Below are positions 1-9,675 of a stretch of DNA of 64,000 nucleotides, one piece after another. The position numbers and the translations under genes are program-made. The first letter of the stretch is position 1; each line of letters opens with the position of its first letter. The DNA comes from Bacteroidales bacterium. GTDB taxonomy: Bacteria; Bacteroidota; Bacteroidia; Bacteroidales; P3. The stretch lies in the NCBI GenBank assembly GCA_017530105.1, contig JAFXMW010000080.1, positions 1-64,000 of the forward strand, read 5' to 3'. Under the pieces are notes generated by a model. The model searched no databases and had not been told where the DNA came from. It saw nothing but the letters and a program-made list of their open reading frames with translations.

Positions 1-24
1 ACGGCAATGGAATGACGTTTCCCC

Positions 25-90
25 AGTTGTTTTACACTTTTTCTACACTTGTTTTACACTTTAAAAGTGTAAAACAAGTGTAAAACAACT
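25..90. repeat. Palindromic repeat, family A, copy 1
   Basis: A 66-base near-palindrome built from three TTTTACACTT-like units followed by three of their reverse complements. The inner arms (44-62 and 64-82) are 19-base perfect inverted repeats around a single A; outer arms 25-39 and 76-90 also match exactly. A diverged second copy is at 13871-13935. It lies just past the stop codon of the gene at 114-1298. It could act as a transcript-end hairpin or be a small non-autonomous mobile repeat; neither is shown. Confidence 0.8.
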
Positions 91-113
91 TTCAATCGAG
101 TGTCGGGAGGGCG

Positions 114-1298
114 TTAGTGAATCAAAGCGGCGATTTGATCGGCGGTGAGGGTGAAAGTCAGTGGGCTGCGCGAACGGGGCGACGAATATTGATAGACCAG
201 GGTGGCATCGGTGGCCACGAGCAGCACTGCCAATTCCTTCCCGTCGTCGGAACTCAAAGCCAGATGGATGGCTTCGAGAAGGTTGTTCTGTGCCTCGGCA
301 TCGCCTTCGAGGTTGAGCATGGTGAGCTCGTCGACAGTATAGGTATAGGTTACCACACGGTTGACAGAATCGAAAAAGCAGCTGACCATGGTGGTGAGGC
401 TGTCGACGGGATAGGGGCACTCCTTGTTGACGCTCTCGGAGATGTAATACAGCAGTGCCAAAGTGTCGGTGATGGTAGCGGAGTCGTCGCTCTCGTCGGG
501 AAGAGGGATGTCGTCAATAAAAGTCTCCCACATCCAAGGGGCTATGTTCATCTCGGTTGAGTCGGTGCGGAACCGGTCGCGGTAACGGTGGCGCAGGGTT
601 ATGCCGCCTGCCCACAGGGCTTCGACCAAGCCGGAGGAGGTGTCGGAAAGGAGGTTGAGGGCTACGGTGCGGCGCACTTGGTCGAGGTTGTTGCCAGTGT
701 ATTCGCGGATGCGGGGCCAGACGGTGTCGGGGTACTCGTAGATGTTTGTCAGGACGAGGGCATTGGAATCGAAACGGCAAGAGACGATTGATTCACCGTC
801 GTCGGAAACCACTATTGGCACCCGATTGTTGAGGTATTGAGCCACCTGAGACACAAATTGGTGCGCCCATTGTTGTTCGGAGGGCGCAAGGGCGTTTTGA
901 AGGTCGGCTGTGGAATAGTCGTAACGGGCAGAGACGGGTTTGTCTTTAATGCTTAATTCGACACGGAGGTCGAAGGTGTGGTCGGCAAGGGGTTGGAGCG
1001 ACCACAGGTCGTGGTGGGTGAGGTAATAGAGTATCTGGGACTGGGTCTCGGCATTGATGGTTTGGTCAGGGTCGAACCTCAGAAAGAGCTTGACATAGCG
1101 GTAGTCCGTGTTCATGAACACGTGGAAAACGGTGACGTGGTTGGCTGTGTCGTGGTAGGGGATGATGCGTTTGAAGGTCTTGACAAGGTCGTAGACAGGG
1201 GTGATGTCCTCGGCACCCAGCATTTGGGCACGGAGGGGCAACGCCGTGGTAAGAAGCAAGAGAAAAACTGCCGCGTAGCGTTTCGCTGCTCTATACAT
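114..1298 (-). CDS. Secreted protein of unknown function with an internal duplication
   Basis: A 394-residue protein. Start chosen at 1298 because it begins with a clear signal peptide (basic residues, hydrophobic stretch 11-20, cleavage near ALPLRAQ at about residue 25); the frame is open further upstream but runs into uppS and has no such sequence. I do not recognise the family. Two segments resemble each other, about residues 158-241 and 290-374: each has P-x-V near its start, then VSC-x-FDS, then a Leu/Ala-rich helix and a strand ending in a Tyr/Arg-rich turn. This suggests two copies of one domain. The product should be periplasmic or outer-membrane associated. It follows uppS by 20 bases on the same strand, where bamA usually stands in this phylum. 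Confidence 0.75.
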   Translation of the reverse strand: MYRAAKRYAAVFLLLLTTALPLRAQMLGAEDITPVYDLVKTFKRIIPYHDTANHVTVFHVFMNTDYRYVKLFLRFDPDQTINAETQSQILYYLTHHDLWSLQPLADHTFDLRVELSIKDKPVSARYDYSTADLQNALAPSEQQWAHQFVSQVAQYLNNRVPIVVSDDGESIVSCRFDSNALVLTNIYEYPDTVWPRIREYTGNNLDQVRRTVALNLLSDTSSGLVEALWAGGITLRHRYRDRFRTDSTEMNIAPWMWETFIDDIPLPDESDDSATITDTLALLYYISESVNKECPYPVDSLTTMVSCFFDSVNRVVTYTYTVDELTMLNLEGDAEAQNNLLEAIHLALSSDDGKELAVLLVATDATLVYQYSSPRSRSPLTFTLTADQIAALIH

Positions 1299-1318
1299 AC
1301 GGACCGGCGGGGAGTTTG

Positions 1319-2065
1319 TTACTGTTTGCCGACTACCTGATCGCCTGTTTTGCCAAAGCGACGTTGGCGGTTTTGGTAGTCGTAGACCGCGGAGTAGAAG
1401 TCCTCGTGGCGGAAATCGGGCCAGAGCTGTTCGCTGAAATAGAGTTCGGTGTAGGCCATCTGCCACAGGAGGAAGTTGCTGATGCGCAGCTCGCCGCCGG
1501 TGCGGATGAGGAGGTCGGGGTCGGGATAGTCCTTGGTGACAAGATAGCGGCGGAGGGTTTCCTCGTCGATGTCGGCGGGCTGGATACGTCCGTCGCGGGC
1601 GTCGGAGCAGAGGGCGCGCAGCGCCTGCGCCACCTCCCAGCGCGAGCTGTAGCTGAGAGCGAGGACGAGGGTCATGGCGGTGTTGCCCGCAGTGGTGTCG
1701 ATACATTCCATCAGCTTGGAGCGCGATTTTTCGGGTATGCGGTTGGTGTCGCCGATTGTCTGGAGACGGACGTTATTGTCCATAAGGGTTTTGGTCTCGT
1801 CGCGGACGGCTTTGATGAGCAGTTCCATGAGGCCGTCGATTTCGTCCTGTGGCCGGTTCCAGTTCTCGGTGCTGAAAGTGTAGAGTGTAAGGTATTTGAC
1901 ACCGCAGGCCACGGCGGCTTCCACTGCCTGTCGGACAGCAGTCATGGCGTTCTGGTGGCCGAAAATGCGTTGATGGGCCTGGCGTTGTGCCCAGCGGCCA
2001 TTGCCGTCCATGATGATAGCCACATGCTGTGGCACACGGGTTTTGTCTATGTCTTCAAGTTTCAT
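1319..2065 (-). CDS. uppS: Isoprenyl transferase (undecaprenyl diphosphate synthase)
   Basis: Cytosolic cis-prenyltransferase that extends farnesyl diphosphate with isopentenyl diphosphate to make the C55 carrier lipid for peptidoglycan and other envelope glycans. The 248-residue length fits the family. The signature IIMDGNGRWA is at 17-26, with Asp20 the expected catalytic residue. The FSTENWNRP and DLLIRTGGELRISNFLLWQ motifs are also present. The start at 2065 places this signature at the usual distance from the N terminus; upstream in-frame codons would give an atypical extension. It lies 28 bases downstream of the porG-like gene on the same strand, a neighbour pair typical of Bacteroidota. 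Confidence 0.96.
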   Translation of the reverse strand: MKLEDIDKTRVPQHVAIIMDGNGRWAQRQAHQRIFGHQNAMTAVRQAVEAAVACGVKYLTLYTFSTENWNRPQDEIDGLMELLIKAVRDETKTLMDNNVRLQTIGDTNRIPEKSRSKLMECIDTTAGNTAMTLVLALSYSSRWEVAQALRALCSDARDGRIQPADIDEETLRRYLVTKDYPDPDLLIRTGGELRISNFLLWQMAYTELYFSEQLWPDFRHEDFYSAVYDYQNRQRRFGKTGDQVVGKQ

Positions 2066-2093
2066 ACTTTGGCTGTTTATTGAAGGGAAATGA

Positions 2094-2954
2094 TTATTGT
2101 TCACATACTTTACCGCGCATCCAACCGAAGAGCACCTCGGCGGAGAAAGAGAAGGAGACATTGAAGAAGGAGTACCAGTCGTTCAACGAGTCGTCGCCGC
2201 GCTTGATGCCTGGGGCGTTGACATAGCCGGGCACCACCTCGCCACTGCGGTCGGCAAGGGTGGCGGCCATGCTGCCTGAGGAACTGCCCCCCAAATTGGC
2301 TGGGTCGACATAAGTGGTGCTGACATCGTCGAGATAGTCAGTCCATGTTTTGCGCCAGCCATACTCTATGGTAAGGTGCACGTTTTGAGAGAGTCGCCAC
2401 CTGTATCCAATGCCAAAGGGCATACAGGCCACAAAGAGCTGGTATTTCACCCTGTCGGGGTAGGCCTTGGAGCCTTGCCCCTCGGTACCCAGCGGCTGAA
2501 GGGCATACCACTCGGTGATGCCGGAGGAGGGGTCGGTATAGGCGGCCATGGGGTTGAATTTGAAAGCGCCAAAGCCGCAGAAGATGTAAGGAGTGGAGCG
2601 CTTGAGGGTGGCAAGACGGATGCCATAGGGAAAGAAATTGAACTCGACCCTTATCCACCCCTCCGCCAGAGGGGAGCGGAAACTGAGATTGCGGCGTTTG
2701 ATGTAATCGGGGTTGCCGCCTTCGATGTGTCCGTAGGAACCACCGAAAGAGAGCGACCAGCGGGTGTCGAAATTGAAGCGCGCCATCAGCCCCACGGCGG
2801 GGTTGACTTTGCCGAACATGCTTTGGTTGTTGAGGTCGCCGAGATAGGTCATGCCGCCAACCGCCAGCCCCACTTCGCTACGAGCCAGTATATTCTGAGC
2901 GGCAGACGAGAAGGACAGAGTGAGCAATAGTAAAAGCGGGAACAGGCTGCGCAT
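2094..2954 (-). CDS. porG: PorG-like (DUF6089) outer membrane protein
   Basis: A 286-residue protein with a signal peptide (hydrophobic 4-17, cleavage after SSAAQ) followed by short alternating strands rich in Gly, Tyr and Phe, as in a small beta barrel. The segment EVGLAVGGMTYLGDLN at about 27-42 and the later GIGYRW and YGWRKTWTDYLDDVST motifs match the DUF6089/PorG family. PorG is an outer-membrane component of the type IX secretion system that associates with the periplasmic PorK/PorN ring. Its position directly upstream of uppS is conserved in the phylum and supports the call. Two candidate cargo proteins occur in this window (27072-29561 and 43615-45207). Confidence 0.85.
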   Translation of the reverse strand: MRSLFPLLLLLTLSFSSAAQNILARSEVGLAVGGMTYLGDLNNQSMFGKVNPAVGLMARFNFDTRWSLSFGGSYGHIEGGNPDYIKRRNLSFRSPLAEGWIRVEFNFFPYGIRLATLKRSTPYIFCGFGAFKFNPMAAYTDPSSGITEWYALQPLGTEGQGSKAYPDRVKYQLFVACMPFGIGYRWRLSQNVHLTIEYGWRKTWTDYLDDVSTTYVDPANLGGSSSGSMAATLADRSGEVVPGYVNAPGIKRGDDSLNDWYSFFNVSFSFSAEVLFGWMRGKVCEQ

Positions 2955-2986
2955 GGTAATAAAGGGTGGTTTCGTAGTTTATGTGA

Positions 2987-4009
2987 TTAGAACTGAAGCG
3001 ACCAACAGATACTTTCGGCCTGCATGAGGAGGTCGCGCTTGGTCCAGGGTTTGTTGCGGGGGCAATAGACGTAGCCGGTGAGCATGATGACTTTCTTCTT
3101 GCTGGGCGAAAGGAGGGTGTAGGTGACAAAGGGACCCCCCATGAAGTCGCCGAAAGTACGCCAGCAACCACGGGTCTCGATGCAGTAGTCACTGCCGTTG
3201 AAATCGACCTGACGGAAAGTGATGGGTGCCAGATATTCGCCCTGTTCAGTACGGCGACGCTCAATGCCCGCATAGCTGCTGTCCTTGCTGCCGGGGACGT
3301 GGCGTTTCATGATGGTGTCGAGACGGTCGAGGATGTTCTGCTCGTTGAAGACATTCTGGTCGGTGTAGGAAAAGACATCGATCAGCACACCCATGCCGAA
3401 GTCCTTGGCTTCCTTGCGGACCCAGGCAAAGTCCTCTTTCTGTTTGGCGATGGCAAACTCGTTGGAGAACATCAGTCCGAAGCCGAATTGTTTGCGGATG
3501 GCCTCATTGACTTTGAAATTTTCCATGCCCTTGAAGGCTTTGATTACCCTGCGGTGCTCGGCCTTGTAGACCTCGTCGAGGATGAAGGGTTCGTATTTTC
3601 TGAGCATCTCGCGGAGCGAGGCTTGGTCCTTGGCGGCGAAGTCGAACACCACTTGGGGAGCGGCATACTCGTCGATGTGCTTGTAGACTTTGTCGGGATT
3701 GTTAGGGTTGACGTCGAAGTAAAGAATGTTGCGGTGGTTGCGGAACATTTCGGTACTCTTGTAAGACGAGACGGGGATATTGACAATATCGAACATGCTT
3801 TCAGGCACAGGCAAACCTACTTGCGGGCGCCCGAAAAGGGAGTCGATAAGCTGTTTGGTCTCACCAGTATAGACATTTTTGTCGGCGACAATCATCATTT
3901 CGAGAGTCTTGCCGGAAGAACCTTTTTTCTGTGGCTCGTCGGAAGGATTATTATGACAGGCCGTAAGAGCCATTATGGCGGTGAGAACAAAAAGGGATAA
4001 TTTTTTCAT
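2987..4009 (-). CDS. DUF4837 family lipoprotein
   Basis: A 340-residue protein with a lipoprotein signal: basic start, hydrophobic 5-15, lipobox LTAC with Cys18. After it comes a Ser/Lys-rich linker and a globular region resembling DUF4837, a Bacteroidota family of unknown function. Features include a conserved-looking EMMIVADKNVYTG segment near the start, a central amphipathic helical part (about 125-215) and a C-terminal half with FRQVDFNGSDYCIETRGCW. It should be anchored to the periplasmic or outer-membrane face. It precedes porG on the same strand with a 32-base gap, so the two may share a transcript. No catalytic motif was recognised. Confidence 0.82.
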   Translation of the reverse strand: MKKLSLFVLTAIMALTACHNNPSDEPQKKGSSGKTLEMMIVADKNVYTGETKQLIDSLFGRPQVGLPVPESMFDIVNIPVSSYKSTEMFRNHRNILYFDVNPNNPDKVYKHIDEYAAPQVVFDFAAKDQASLREMLRKYEPFILDEVYKAEHRRVIKAFKGMENFKVNEAIRKQFGFGLMFSNEFAIAKQKEDFAWVRKEAKDFGMGVLIDVFSYTDQNVFNEQNILDRLDTIMKRHVPGSKDSSYAGIERRRTEQGEYLAPITFRQVDFNGSDYCIETRGCWRTFGDFMGGPFVTYTLLSPSKKKVIMLTGYVYCPRNKPWTKRDLLMQAESICWSLQF

Positions 4010-4076
4010 TGCTGTGGATTTTTAGTGTTTGGAATATATAACGTGTCGCGGGCAGAAAAATTGCCTATGGACAACA

Positions 4077-5069
4077 TTATTTTTTGTTTGACTCGTTCCA
4101 AGTAAAGAAGTCGGCTATGGCTTGAGCGATAGGGGTCTGAGGCATGAGCAGATCCTGCCTTGCGCGACTATTGTCGTAATACTCGCACACCATGAGTTGG
4201 CGCACATTGCGGGTGGAGAGTTGGGTGGAGAGACCGCAACAACGGAGCAAGTCCCCTACCCTGCCAGCCACAGAGAGCAACCAGTTGGGAAGAACTATGA
4301 GGCATTGACGGTAGCGGCACACATGCGACTGGAGGCGGTAGAATTGCTTGAGAGAGAGGTTTTCGCCAGTTAGGAGATAGCGGTCACCATGGCTACCCAT
4401 AACAAGGGCATTGGCAACAGCAACAGCAGCATCGTGCACATGGATAAAACTTTTGCCTCCTTTGGGGACGGGCATCAACGGTTTGCGATAGCCGGTGAGA
4501 AGCAGTGTGCCCGAACTGGGCTTGGCATCGTAAGACCCCACCATGAAGCCTGGATTGACTATGACGATGTGCCAGTCAGGATGCTCGCGGGCAGCGGTAA
4601 GCAGGATTTCCTCGCCCTCTTTTTTGCTGCAACCATAGTAGGAACGGGTGAATGGAAGCTGCATGGGGGCTTCCTCATTGGCAGGATGGGACTGAGTGCC
4701 GTAGCCGATGGTATTGGCAGTGCTGGTGTGAACCAAGCGGGTGATGCCTGTTTGCGCCATAAGTTGCACCAACCTTTGGCATAAGCGACTATTCACCGGC
4801 AAATAATCTTCGTAATGGAGAAGGGACATGTCGGTGACACCGGCACAGTTGATGATGGCATCACAGCCTTGGGCGGCCTTGGACAGGTCGTCGTCGTGAA
4901 GCAACGAGCCTCTGAAAACGGTTAAAGAGGAGACGGCATTAGGGAAATCATTGGAAAACAGGGACGCCTGGGCTCGTAATAAAACATGCACATGGTGTCC
5001 CTGCTCCAATAATAATTTGAGTACGTTGTGACCTAATAGTCCGCTTCCGCCTAAAAGGAGGATGGTCAT
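4077..5069 (-). CDS. NAD-dependent epimerase/dehydratase, dihydroflavonol-reductase-like; candidate ceramide reductase
   Basis: A 330-residue extended short-chain dehydrogenase. The nucleotide-binding motif GGSGLLGH is at 7-14, a Ser/Thr-rich HTSTAN at 114-119 supplies the catalytic Ser/Thr, and Tyr145-x3-Lys149 is the active-site pair. The C-terminal half should hold the substrate. It resembles dihydroflavonol-4-reductase-like proteins; the ceramide reductase CerR of bacterial sphingolipid synthesis belongs to the same broad group, and this organism has the other two ceramide genes at 29593-31913. That assignment is inference. It starts one base after the stop of metG and is probably co-transcribed with it. 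Confidence 0.8.
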   Translation of the reverse strand: MTILLLGGSGLLGHNVLKLLLEQGHHVHVLLRAQASLFSNDFPNAVSSLTVFRGSLLHDDDLSKAAQGCDAIINCAGVTDMSLLHYEDYLPVNSRLCQRLVQLMAQTGITRLVHTSTANTIGYGTQSHPANEEAPMQLPFTRSYYGCSKKEGEEILLTAAREHPDWHIVIVNPGFMVGSYDAKPSSGTLLLTGYRKPLMPVPKGGKSFIHVHDAAVAVANALVMGSHGDRYLLTGENLSLKQFYRLQSHVCRYRQCLIVLPNWLLSVAGRVGDLLRCCGLSTQLSTRNVRQLMVCEYYDNSRARQDLLMPQTPIAQAIADFFTWNESNKK

Positions 5070-5070
5070 A

Positions 5071-7131
5071 TCAGCCTACATTACAGCCCGGAGTGACCAA
5101 CTGGCTGGGAGTGACCAAGACGAGTCGTCCGTCTTTGTCTTCGGCGCTGAGAATCATGCCTTGGCTTTCCACACCTTTCAGCTTGCGGGGAGCGAAATTG
5201 GCAATGAAGCAAACCTGCATACCTACCAACTTCTCGGGTTCGGGGTAGTACTTGGCGATGCCGCTGACAATGGTGCGGGTGCCCATACCGTCTTCGATTT
5301 TGAACTGAAGGAGTTTGTCGGCCTTGGGCACTTTGCAACATTCCAGCACAGTGCCTACGCGAATGTCCACTTTCCCGAAATCGTCGAAAGCCACGGTCTC
5401 TTTCACAGCGTTGGGAGTCCAGGCGTTGAGTTGGTTCTGCTTTTTGGTTTCGAGCAGTTTGTTGACTTGGGCCTCGATGGTGGCATCGTCGATTTGTTCA
5501 AAAAGCAGTTCGGGTTTTTCAAGGTGAAGACCTTCCATCAGGAGATTGGCATTGCCAGCGTGCTGCCATCCCATGGCGGGCAGATTCATGATGCGGTGCA
5601 TCTTGTCGGCAGTGAACGGAAGGAACGGCGCACAAAGGACAGCAAGGTTGGCACAAATCTGCAAGGAGAGATTGAGCACCGTGGCCGTGCGTGCAGGGTC
5701 GGTTTTGATGAGTTTCCAAGGCTCTGTGTCGGTAAGGTACTTATTGCCTAAACGAGCCAAATTCATCATCTCGGACAAGGCCTCGCGGAAACGATAGTTC
5801 TCAATGCTACGGCCAATCCGTTCGGGATAGGAAGCCATTTCCTTGATTACCTCCTTGTCCATGTCGCTCCATTCACCGGCTGCAGGAACTGTGCCCCCGT
5901 AGAATTTATGGGTGAGCACCAAAGTCCTGTTGACAAAGTTGCCGAGAATGGCCACCAACTCGGAGTTGTTCTTCAATTGGAAGTCTTTCCAAGTAAAGTC
6001 ATTGTCCTTGGTTTCAGGGGCGTTGCTGCAAAGAGTGTAGCGCAGAACGTCCTGTTTGCCCGGAAAGTCTTGGAGGTATTCGTGGAGCCAGACAGCCCAG
6101 TTGCGTGAGGTGCTTATTTTGTCACCCTCAAGGTTGAGGAACTCATTGGCAGGGACATTCTGCGGAAGGATGTAACTGCCTTCAGCCTTCAACATTGCGG
6201 GGAAGATGATGCAGTGGAAGACGATATTGTCTTTGCCTATGAAATGGACCAGTTTGGTATCCTGGTCTTTCCACCATTTTTCCCAGTCATTGCCTTTCAG
6301 TTGCTTGGTGAAGCTTATGTAACCAATGGGGGCATCGAACCAGACGTAAAGAACCTTGCCTTCCACGCCTTCGAGAGGCACTTTCACACCCCAGTCAAGG
6401 TCGCGAGTCACAGCACGAGGCTGCAAGCCAGCATCTATCCACGACTTGCACTGCCCGTAAACATTGACTTTCCAGTCGCCTTTATGCTGATTGAGAATCC
6501 ATTCGCGAAGCCACGGCTCATCTTTATCTAAAGGGAGATACCAATGTTTCGTTTCGCGCATGACGGGCTTGTTGCCACTAAGCATGGACTTGGGATTAAT
6601 CAAGTCTGTGGCACTGAGCGAAGTGCCGCAGGCCTCGCACTGGTCGCCATAGGCATGTTCGTTGCCGCAATGGGGACAGGTGCCCGTGATATAACGGTCG
6701 GCAAGAAACTGGTGTGCCTCCTCGTCGTAGTACTGCATGGAGGTCTTCTCGATGAACTTGCCTTCATCGTATAGTTTCTTGAAATACTCGGCTGCCGTGG
6801 CGTGGTGTTCTGGGCAGGAGGTGCGGCTGTAGATGTCGAAAGAAATGCCCAGCTCCATAAAGGAGTCGCGGATAATTTTATGGTAACGGTCGACGATGTC
6901 CTGGGGGGAGACACCCTCCTTACGAGCCTTGATGGTGATGGGTACACCATGCTCATCACTGCCACCGATAAACATTACGTCCTCGCCTTGGGCACGGAGA
7001 TAACGGACGTATACATCGGCAGGGACATATACCCCTGCCAGATGCCCTATATGTACCGGACCGTTGGCATAAGGCAATGCCGAGGTAACTGTGTATCTCT
7101 TGAATTTTTGGTCTTTTTCGCTATACGTCAT
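5071..7131 (-). CDS. metG: Methionine--tRNA ligase
   Basis: A 686-residue class I aminoacyl-tRNA synthetase charging tRNA-Met in the cytosol. The HIGH motif is at 27-30 and the KMSKS loop appears as KISTS at 338-342. A zinc knuckle, CPHC followed by CEAC with about ten residues between the pairs, lies around 145-162. The anticodon-binding helical domain follows, and the last ~100 residues (from about 580) form an EMAP/Trbp111-type tRNA-binding domain starting [12 protein letters not shown], as in dimeric bacterial MetG. Length fits the long form. The dehydratase gene follows almost without a gap, and a lipoprotein gene lies 4 bases upstream, so all three may be one unit. Confidence 0.97.
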   Translation of the reverse strand: MTYSEKDQKFKRYTVTSALPYANGPVHIGHLAGVYVPADVYVRYLRAQGEDVMFIGGSDEHGVPITIKARKEGVSPQDIVDRYHKIIRDSFMELGISFDIYSRTSCPEHHATAAEYFKKLYDEGKFIEKTSMQYYDEEAHQFLADRYITGTCPHCGNEHAYGDQCEACGTSLSATDLINPKSMLSGNKPVMRETKHWYLPLDKDEPWLREWILNQHKGDWKVNVYGQCKSWIDAGLQPRAVTRDLDWGVKVPLEGVEGKVLYVWFDAPIGYISFTKQLKGNDWEKWWKDQDTKLVHFIGKDNIVFHCIIFPAMLKAEGSYILPQNVPANEFLNLEGDKISTSRNWAVWLHEYLQDFPGKQDVLRYTLCSNAPETKDNDFTWKDFQLKNNSELVAILGNFVNRTLVLTHKFYGGTVPAAGEWSDMDKEVIKEMASYPERIGRSIENYRFREALSEMMNLARLGNKYLTDTEPWKLIKTDPARTATVLNLSLQICANLAVLCAPFLPFTADKMHRIMNLPAMGWQHAGNANLLMEGLHLEKPELLFEQIDDATIEAQVNKLLETKKQNQLNAWTPNAVKETVAFDDFGKVDIRVGTVLECCKVPKADKLLQFKIEDGMGTRTIVSGIAKYYPEPEKLVGMQVCFIANFAPRKLKGVESQGMILSAEDKDGRLVLVTPSQLVTPGCNVG

Positions 7132-7135
7132 TGTG

Positions 7136-8170
7136 CTAATTCTTATAAGTGTAAATCACTTCGTCGGTGCCAGAAGAAACCTTGGTCGGGTATTTCATAT
7201 CGTTGTATTCATAGCTGAATTCCTGGCTATTGTAATTCGGTCTGCTGAACAACTCGTTGTTTTGTCCCATCACGTTGATGGATAAAGTAACAGCTCCATT
7301 CTCCTCCGACGATAACATGTTATTCAAAGAAAGGGTCTTCGACGAAATCAACTCACCCCAATTACAGAACATGGGGTTGTACATATTGTCGAAAGTAGCG
7401 GTAATTGTATCGGTCACGGCAACCTGAACGGGAATAACGCCTCCGGTCATCATCATCATCATCTGAATGAGCGGCAGGATGTCTTCGGGAATGAATTGCT
7501 GGAACATAGCTATGTCATCGGAAGAAAGCGTAAAATTGACCAGACCGCCGAGAATTTGTTTCTCAACATTTTCCCCATTCCACTGGAGACTCATGGAGAA
7601 CGTTTTGTCGGTAATGGCAAATTTCGATGCCGAAGAGGTCTGCGACATCTTGGCGGCGAGAATCATCGACTCGGCTGCATGGCGTCCAACTATCTGCTCA
7701 AAAGCGGAGCCCTTGCCCAGCAACTCGCCTGCCAGGTTCATGAGGAAAGTGTCGTCAATTATAATGTCGGCACCGCTCATTTTCTTTGCCTCGTTGTGCA
7801 TGATATTTGCAGTAACAGCCAAAGCGCCACTATAATAAACCTCGCATTTGGTCATCTGCCCATTCGAATAGGAATACACGATTTCTTCATTCAAATTACC
7901 ATTGGATGCAACCTTGGTAACATAGTCTTCCGAATAACTGAAAGAGGTGGTTCCCACACCCGTCGTGGTGATGGACTCCAAATTGTCACCGTTCCAATTC
8001 CATTCCTGAATGATTTCACCATTTTGCGACACCGAGGCAATCATCATGATAGGGTGATATATACCTTCGGCATATACCGGAACCTTCACGTTTTCCTCTT
8101 TATCCTTCTTACAAGACGATGCACCGGCCAAAACAGCCAATGCACATAACGATATAATTACCTTTTTCAT
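7136..8170 (-). CDS. Putative lipoprotein of unknown function
   Basis: A 344-residue protein. Start at 8170 gives a standard lipoprotein signal: MKK, hydrophobic 4-16, then GASSC with Cys20 and a Lys/Asp/Glu-rich spacer. The frame continues open upstream into a Pro/Arg-rich run that is a shadow of the next gene. The mature part has many short strands, including [21 protein letters not shown] and [17 protein letters not shown], reminiscent of the strand-turn repeats of Bacteroidales DUF4595-like lipoproteins, but I cannot assign it firmly. A Met-rich stretch lies around 240-250. It starts 16 bases after the DUF5606 gene and ends 4 bases before metG. Confidence 0.75.
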   Translation of the reverse strand: MKKVIISLCALAVLAGASSCKKDKEENVKVPVYAEGIYHPIMMIASVSQNGEIIQEWNWNGDNLESITTTGVGTTSFSYSEDYVTKVASNGNLNEEIVYSYSNGQMTKCEVYYSGALAVTANIMHNEAKKMSGADIIIDDTFLMNLAGELLGKGSAFEQIVGRHAAESMILAAKMSQTSSASKFAITDKTFSMSLQWNGENVEKQILGGLVNFTLSSDDIAMFQQFIPEDILPLIQMMMMMTGGVIPVQVAVTDTITATFDNMYNPMFCNWGELISSKTLSLNNMLSSEENGAVTLSINVMGQNNELFSRPNYNSQEFSYEYNDMKYPTKVSSGTDEVIYTYKN

Positions 8171-8186
8171 AATGCAAAAATTACTG

Positions 8187-8747
8187 TCAAATTGCCTTCT
8201 TAGCGATGGTGGTGCGCTTGGGGGCAGCTTTGGCCTGAGTGGTTGCCTTGGGGGCAGACTGCTTGGGGGTGGCGGCACGCTTGGGGGCGGCAGCTTTCTT
8301 TACTACCGGTTTCTCGACAGCTTCAGCCTCCTCGCTCTCTTCCTTCTTCTCCTCCTCTTCGGGAGTCAACTTCCCGGCATTAAGCAGAACATTATACCAC
8401 GAAAACAGTTTTTTTGCATCTGAAGCATGCACCCGCTCGGAATCATAGTTGGGAAGCACTTTGCCCAACAAATCGAACAGCTCCTTGCTGTCAGCCTTCT
8501 TGGGGTCGAAGCTGGTGGGCTTGCCCTCTAAGATTGTGTACGCGTTCTGGAATATCTCTTCGAGAGGCTTTTCGTCCTCGGTAGTAAACATTCGTATCTC
8601 ACTCAACTGGCTGATACTGTTACTGGAGAAGACGGGGAATTTGTTACCTGAGACGAGGTTCATAACGATGGCGCCGTTTTTAGTTCTGGACACCAGCTCA
8701 TTTAAATCAGGTTTGCCTGAGATGGCTAAGATGTTTGATAAATCCAT
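8187..8747 (-). CDS. DUF5606 domain protein with a Lys/Ala/Pro-rich tail
   Basis: A 186-residue protein. The first ~125 residues match DUF5606, a cytosolic Bacteroidota family of unknown function: MDLSNILAISGKPDLNEL, then FPVFSSNSISQLSEIRMFTTEDEKPL. After an acidic linker (EEEEKKEESEEAEAVE, about 128-143) comes a strongly basic low-complexity tail of Lys, Ala, Pro and Thr (144-186) resembling histone H1-like tails. Such a tail could bind nucleic acid; this is inference. The acid-to-base charge reversal within 60 residues is the notable feature. It heads the group running into the lipoprotein and metG. Confidence 0.85.
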   Translation of the reverse strand: MDLSNILAISGKPDLNELVSRTKNGAIVMNLVSGNKFPVFSSNSISQLSEIRMFTTEDEKPLEEIFQNAYTILEGKPTSFDPKKADSKELFDLLGKVLPNYDSERVHASDAKKLFSWYNVLLNAGKLTPEEEEKKEESEEAEAVEKPVVKKAAAPKRAATPKQSAPKATTQAKAAPKRTTIAKKAI

Positions 8748-8822
8748 TGTGTGTAAATTATTTTAAAACTAAGCAATAACGCAAATATGTAATTAATATT
8801 ATGAGACGGATGAAAAAATACC

Positions 8823-9659
8823 TCAACTCATGTGAAAACGTATCAATCCTGCAATTGGCGAGGCAGTCATTTCTCCCAGTTCCACACCGCATGACATTGC
8901 CGCTTCTGCCAGTTCGTCACCAAACGAGGCAACAATTCCGCCAACTAAACGGAGCGGCAAGCAACCCTCCTCACCGAAATAGCCCACTTGTTTGAAAAAA
9001 GCGCTGAAACAATCCTTCAGCACCTCCTTAATATAAACCTCATCCCTATGCAGTGAGGCAAACGATACCAGCGAAGCAAGAAACCTGTTGGCATAAGGCT
9101 GGCGGTAGATGCGGTCAAGAAATTCCGCTGTACTGAATGGGTAAGTATCATGGAACATGATTCTTAACTCCTGTGGCATCCGCTCTTCAAGATAATCTTT
9201 CAGCAACCTTTTCCCTATATTGTTACCCGAACCCTCGTCGCCCAAAATAAATCCGGTCGACACACGTTGTTTTGCAATAACACTACCGTTGTAATAGCAC
9301 ATATTGCTGCCCGTACCCAATATTCCTACCATGCCGACACCACTTCCGCAGACTGCCCTGCAGGCACCCAGCATATCGCCATGAACCTCGCGCCGGGCAA
9401 ACCTGAAATACCGACCCAACCACTCATCAACACGCTGGCAGGCGTTCTCTGTGCCGCATCCGGCTCCGTAAAAGAACACCTCCCCTACCCTTTCCGCCTC
9501 GCATGGCAACATGCGGCACGCACTTTCCACTTCCTTGAGGAAAAAGGGCTCATCCACCAGCAACGGGTTGAGACCCACCGTTGAGCAATGTGTCTCCTCG
9601 CTGCCGTTAAGCAACACCCAATGGGTCTTAGTGCTCCCACTGTCGGCAATTAGCTTCAT
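8823..9659 (-). CDS. BadF/BadG/BcrA/BcrD ATPase family, N-acetylglucosamine-kinase-like
   Basis: A 278-residue ASKHA-fold kinase-like protein. The phosphate-1 motif is the N-terminal LIADSGSTKT (3-12), and a second glycine-rich phosphate motif GILGTGSN follows near 115; STGFILGDEGSGNNIG fits the conserved GDEGSG signature of GlcNAc kinases. A glycine-rich LVGGIVASF lies near the end. The likely reaction is ATP-dependent phosphorylation of an amino sugar such as GlcNAc, perhaps recycled from cell wall; the exact substrate is not shown. The ATG at 9659 was preferred over a GTG four codons upstream because it directly precedes the conserved strand. It follows pyrD by 16 bases, probably by transcription convenience. 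Confidence 0.85.
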   Translation of the reverse strand: MKLIADSGSTKTHWVLLNGSEETHCSTVGLNPLLVDEPFFLKEVESACRMLPCEAERVGEVFFYGAGCGTENACQRVDEWLGRYFRFARREVHGDMLGACRAVCGSGVGMVGILGTGSNMCYYNGSVIAKQRVSTGFILGDEGSGNNIGKRLLKDYLEERMPQELRIMFHDTYPFSTAEFLDRIYRQPYANRFLASLVSFASLHRDEVYIKEVLKDCFSAFFKQVGYFGEEGCLPLRLVGGIVASFGDELAEAAMSCGVELGEMTASPIAGLIRFHMS

Positions 9660-9675
9660 CGCTCCCGCCACAGGA

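Noticed and set aside
8187..8747. Histone H1-like protein
   Set aside because: Only the tail is Lys/Ala-rich; the first 125 residues match DUF5606.
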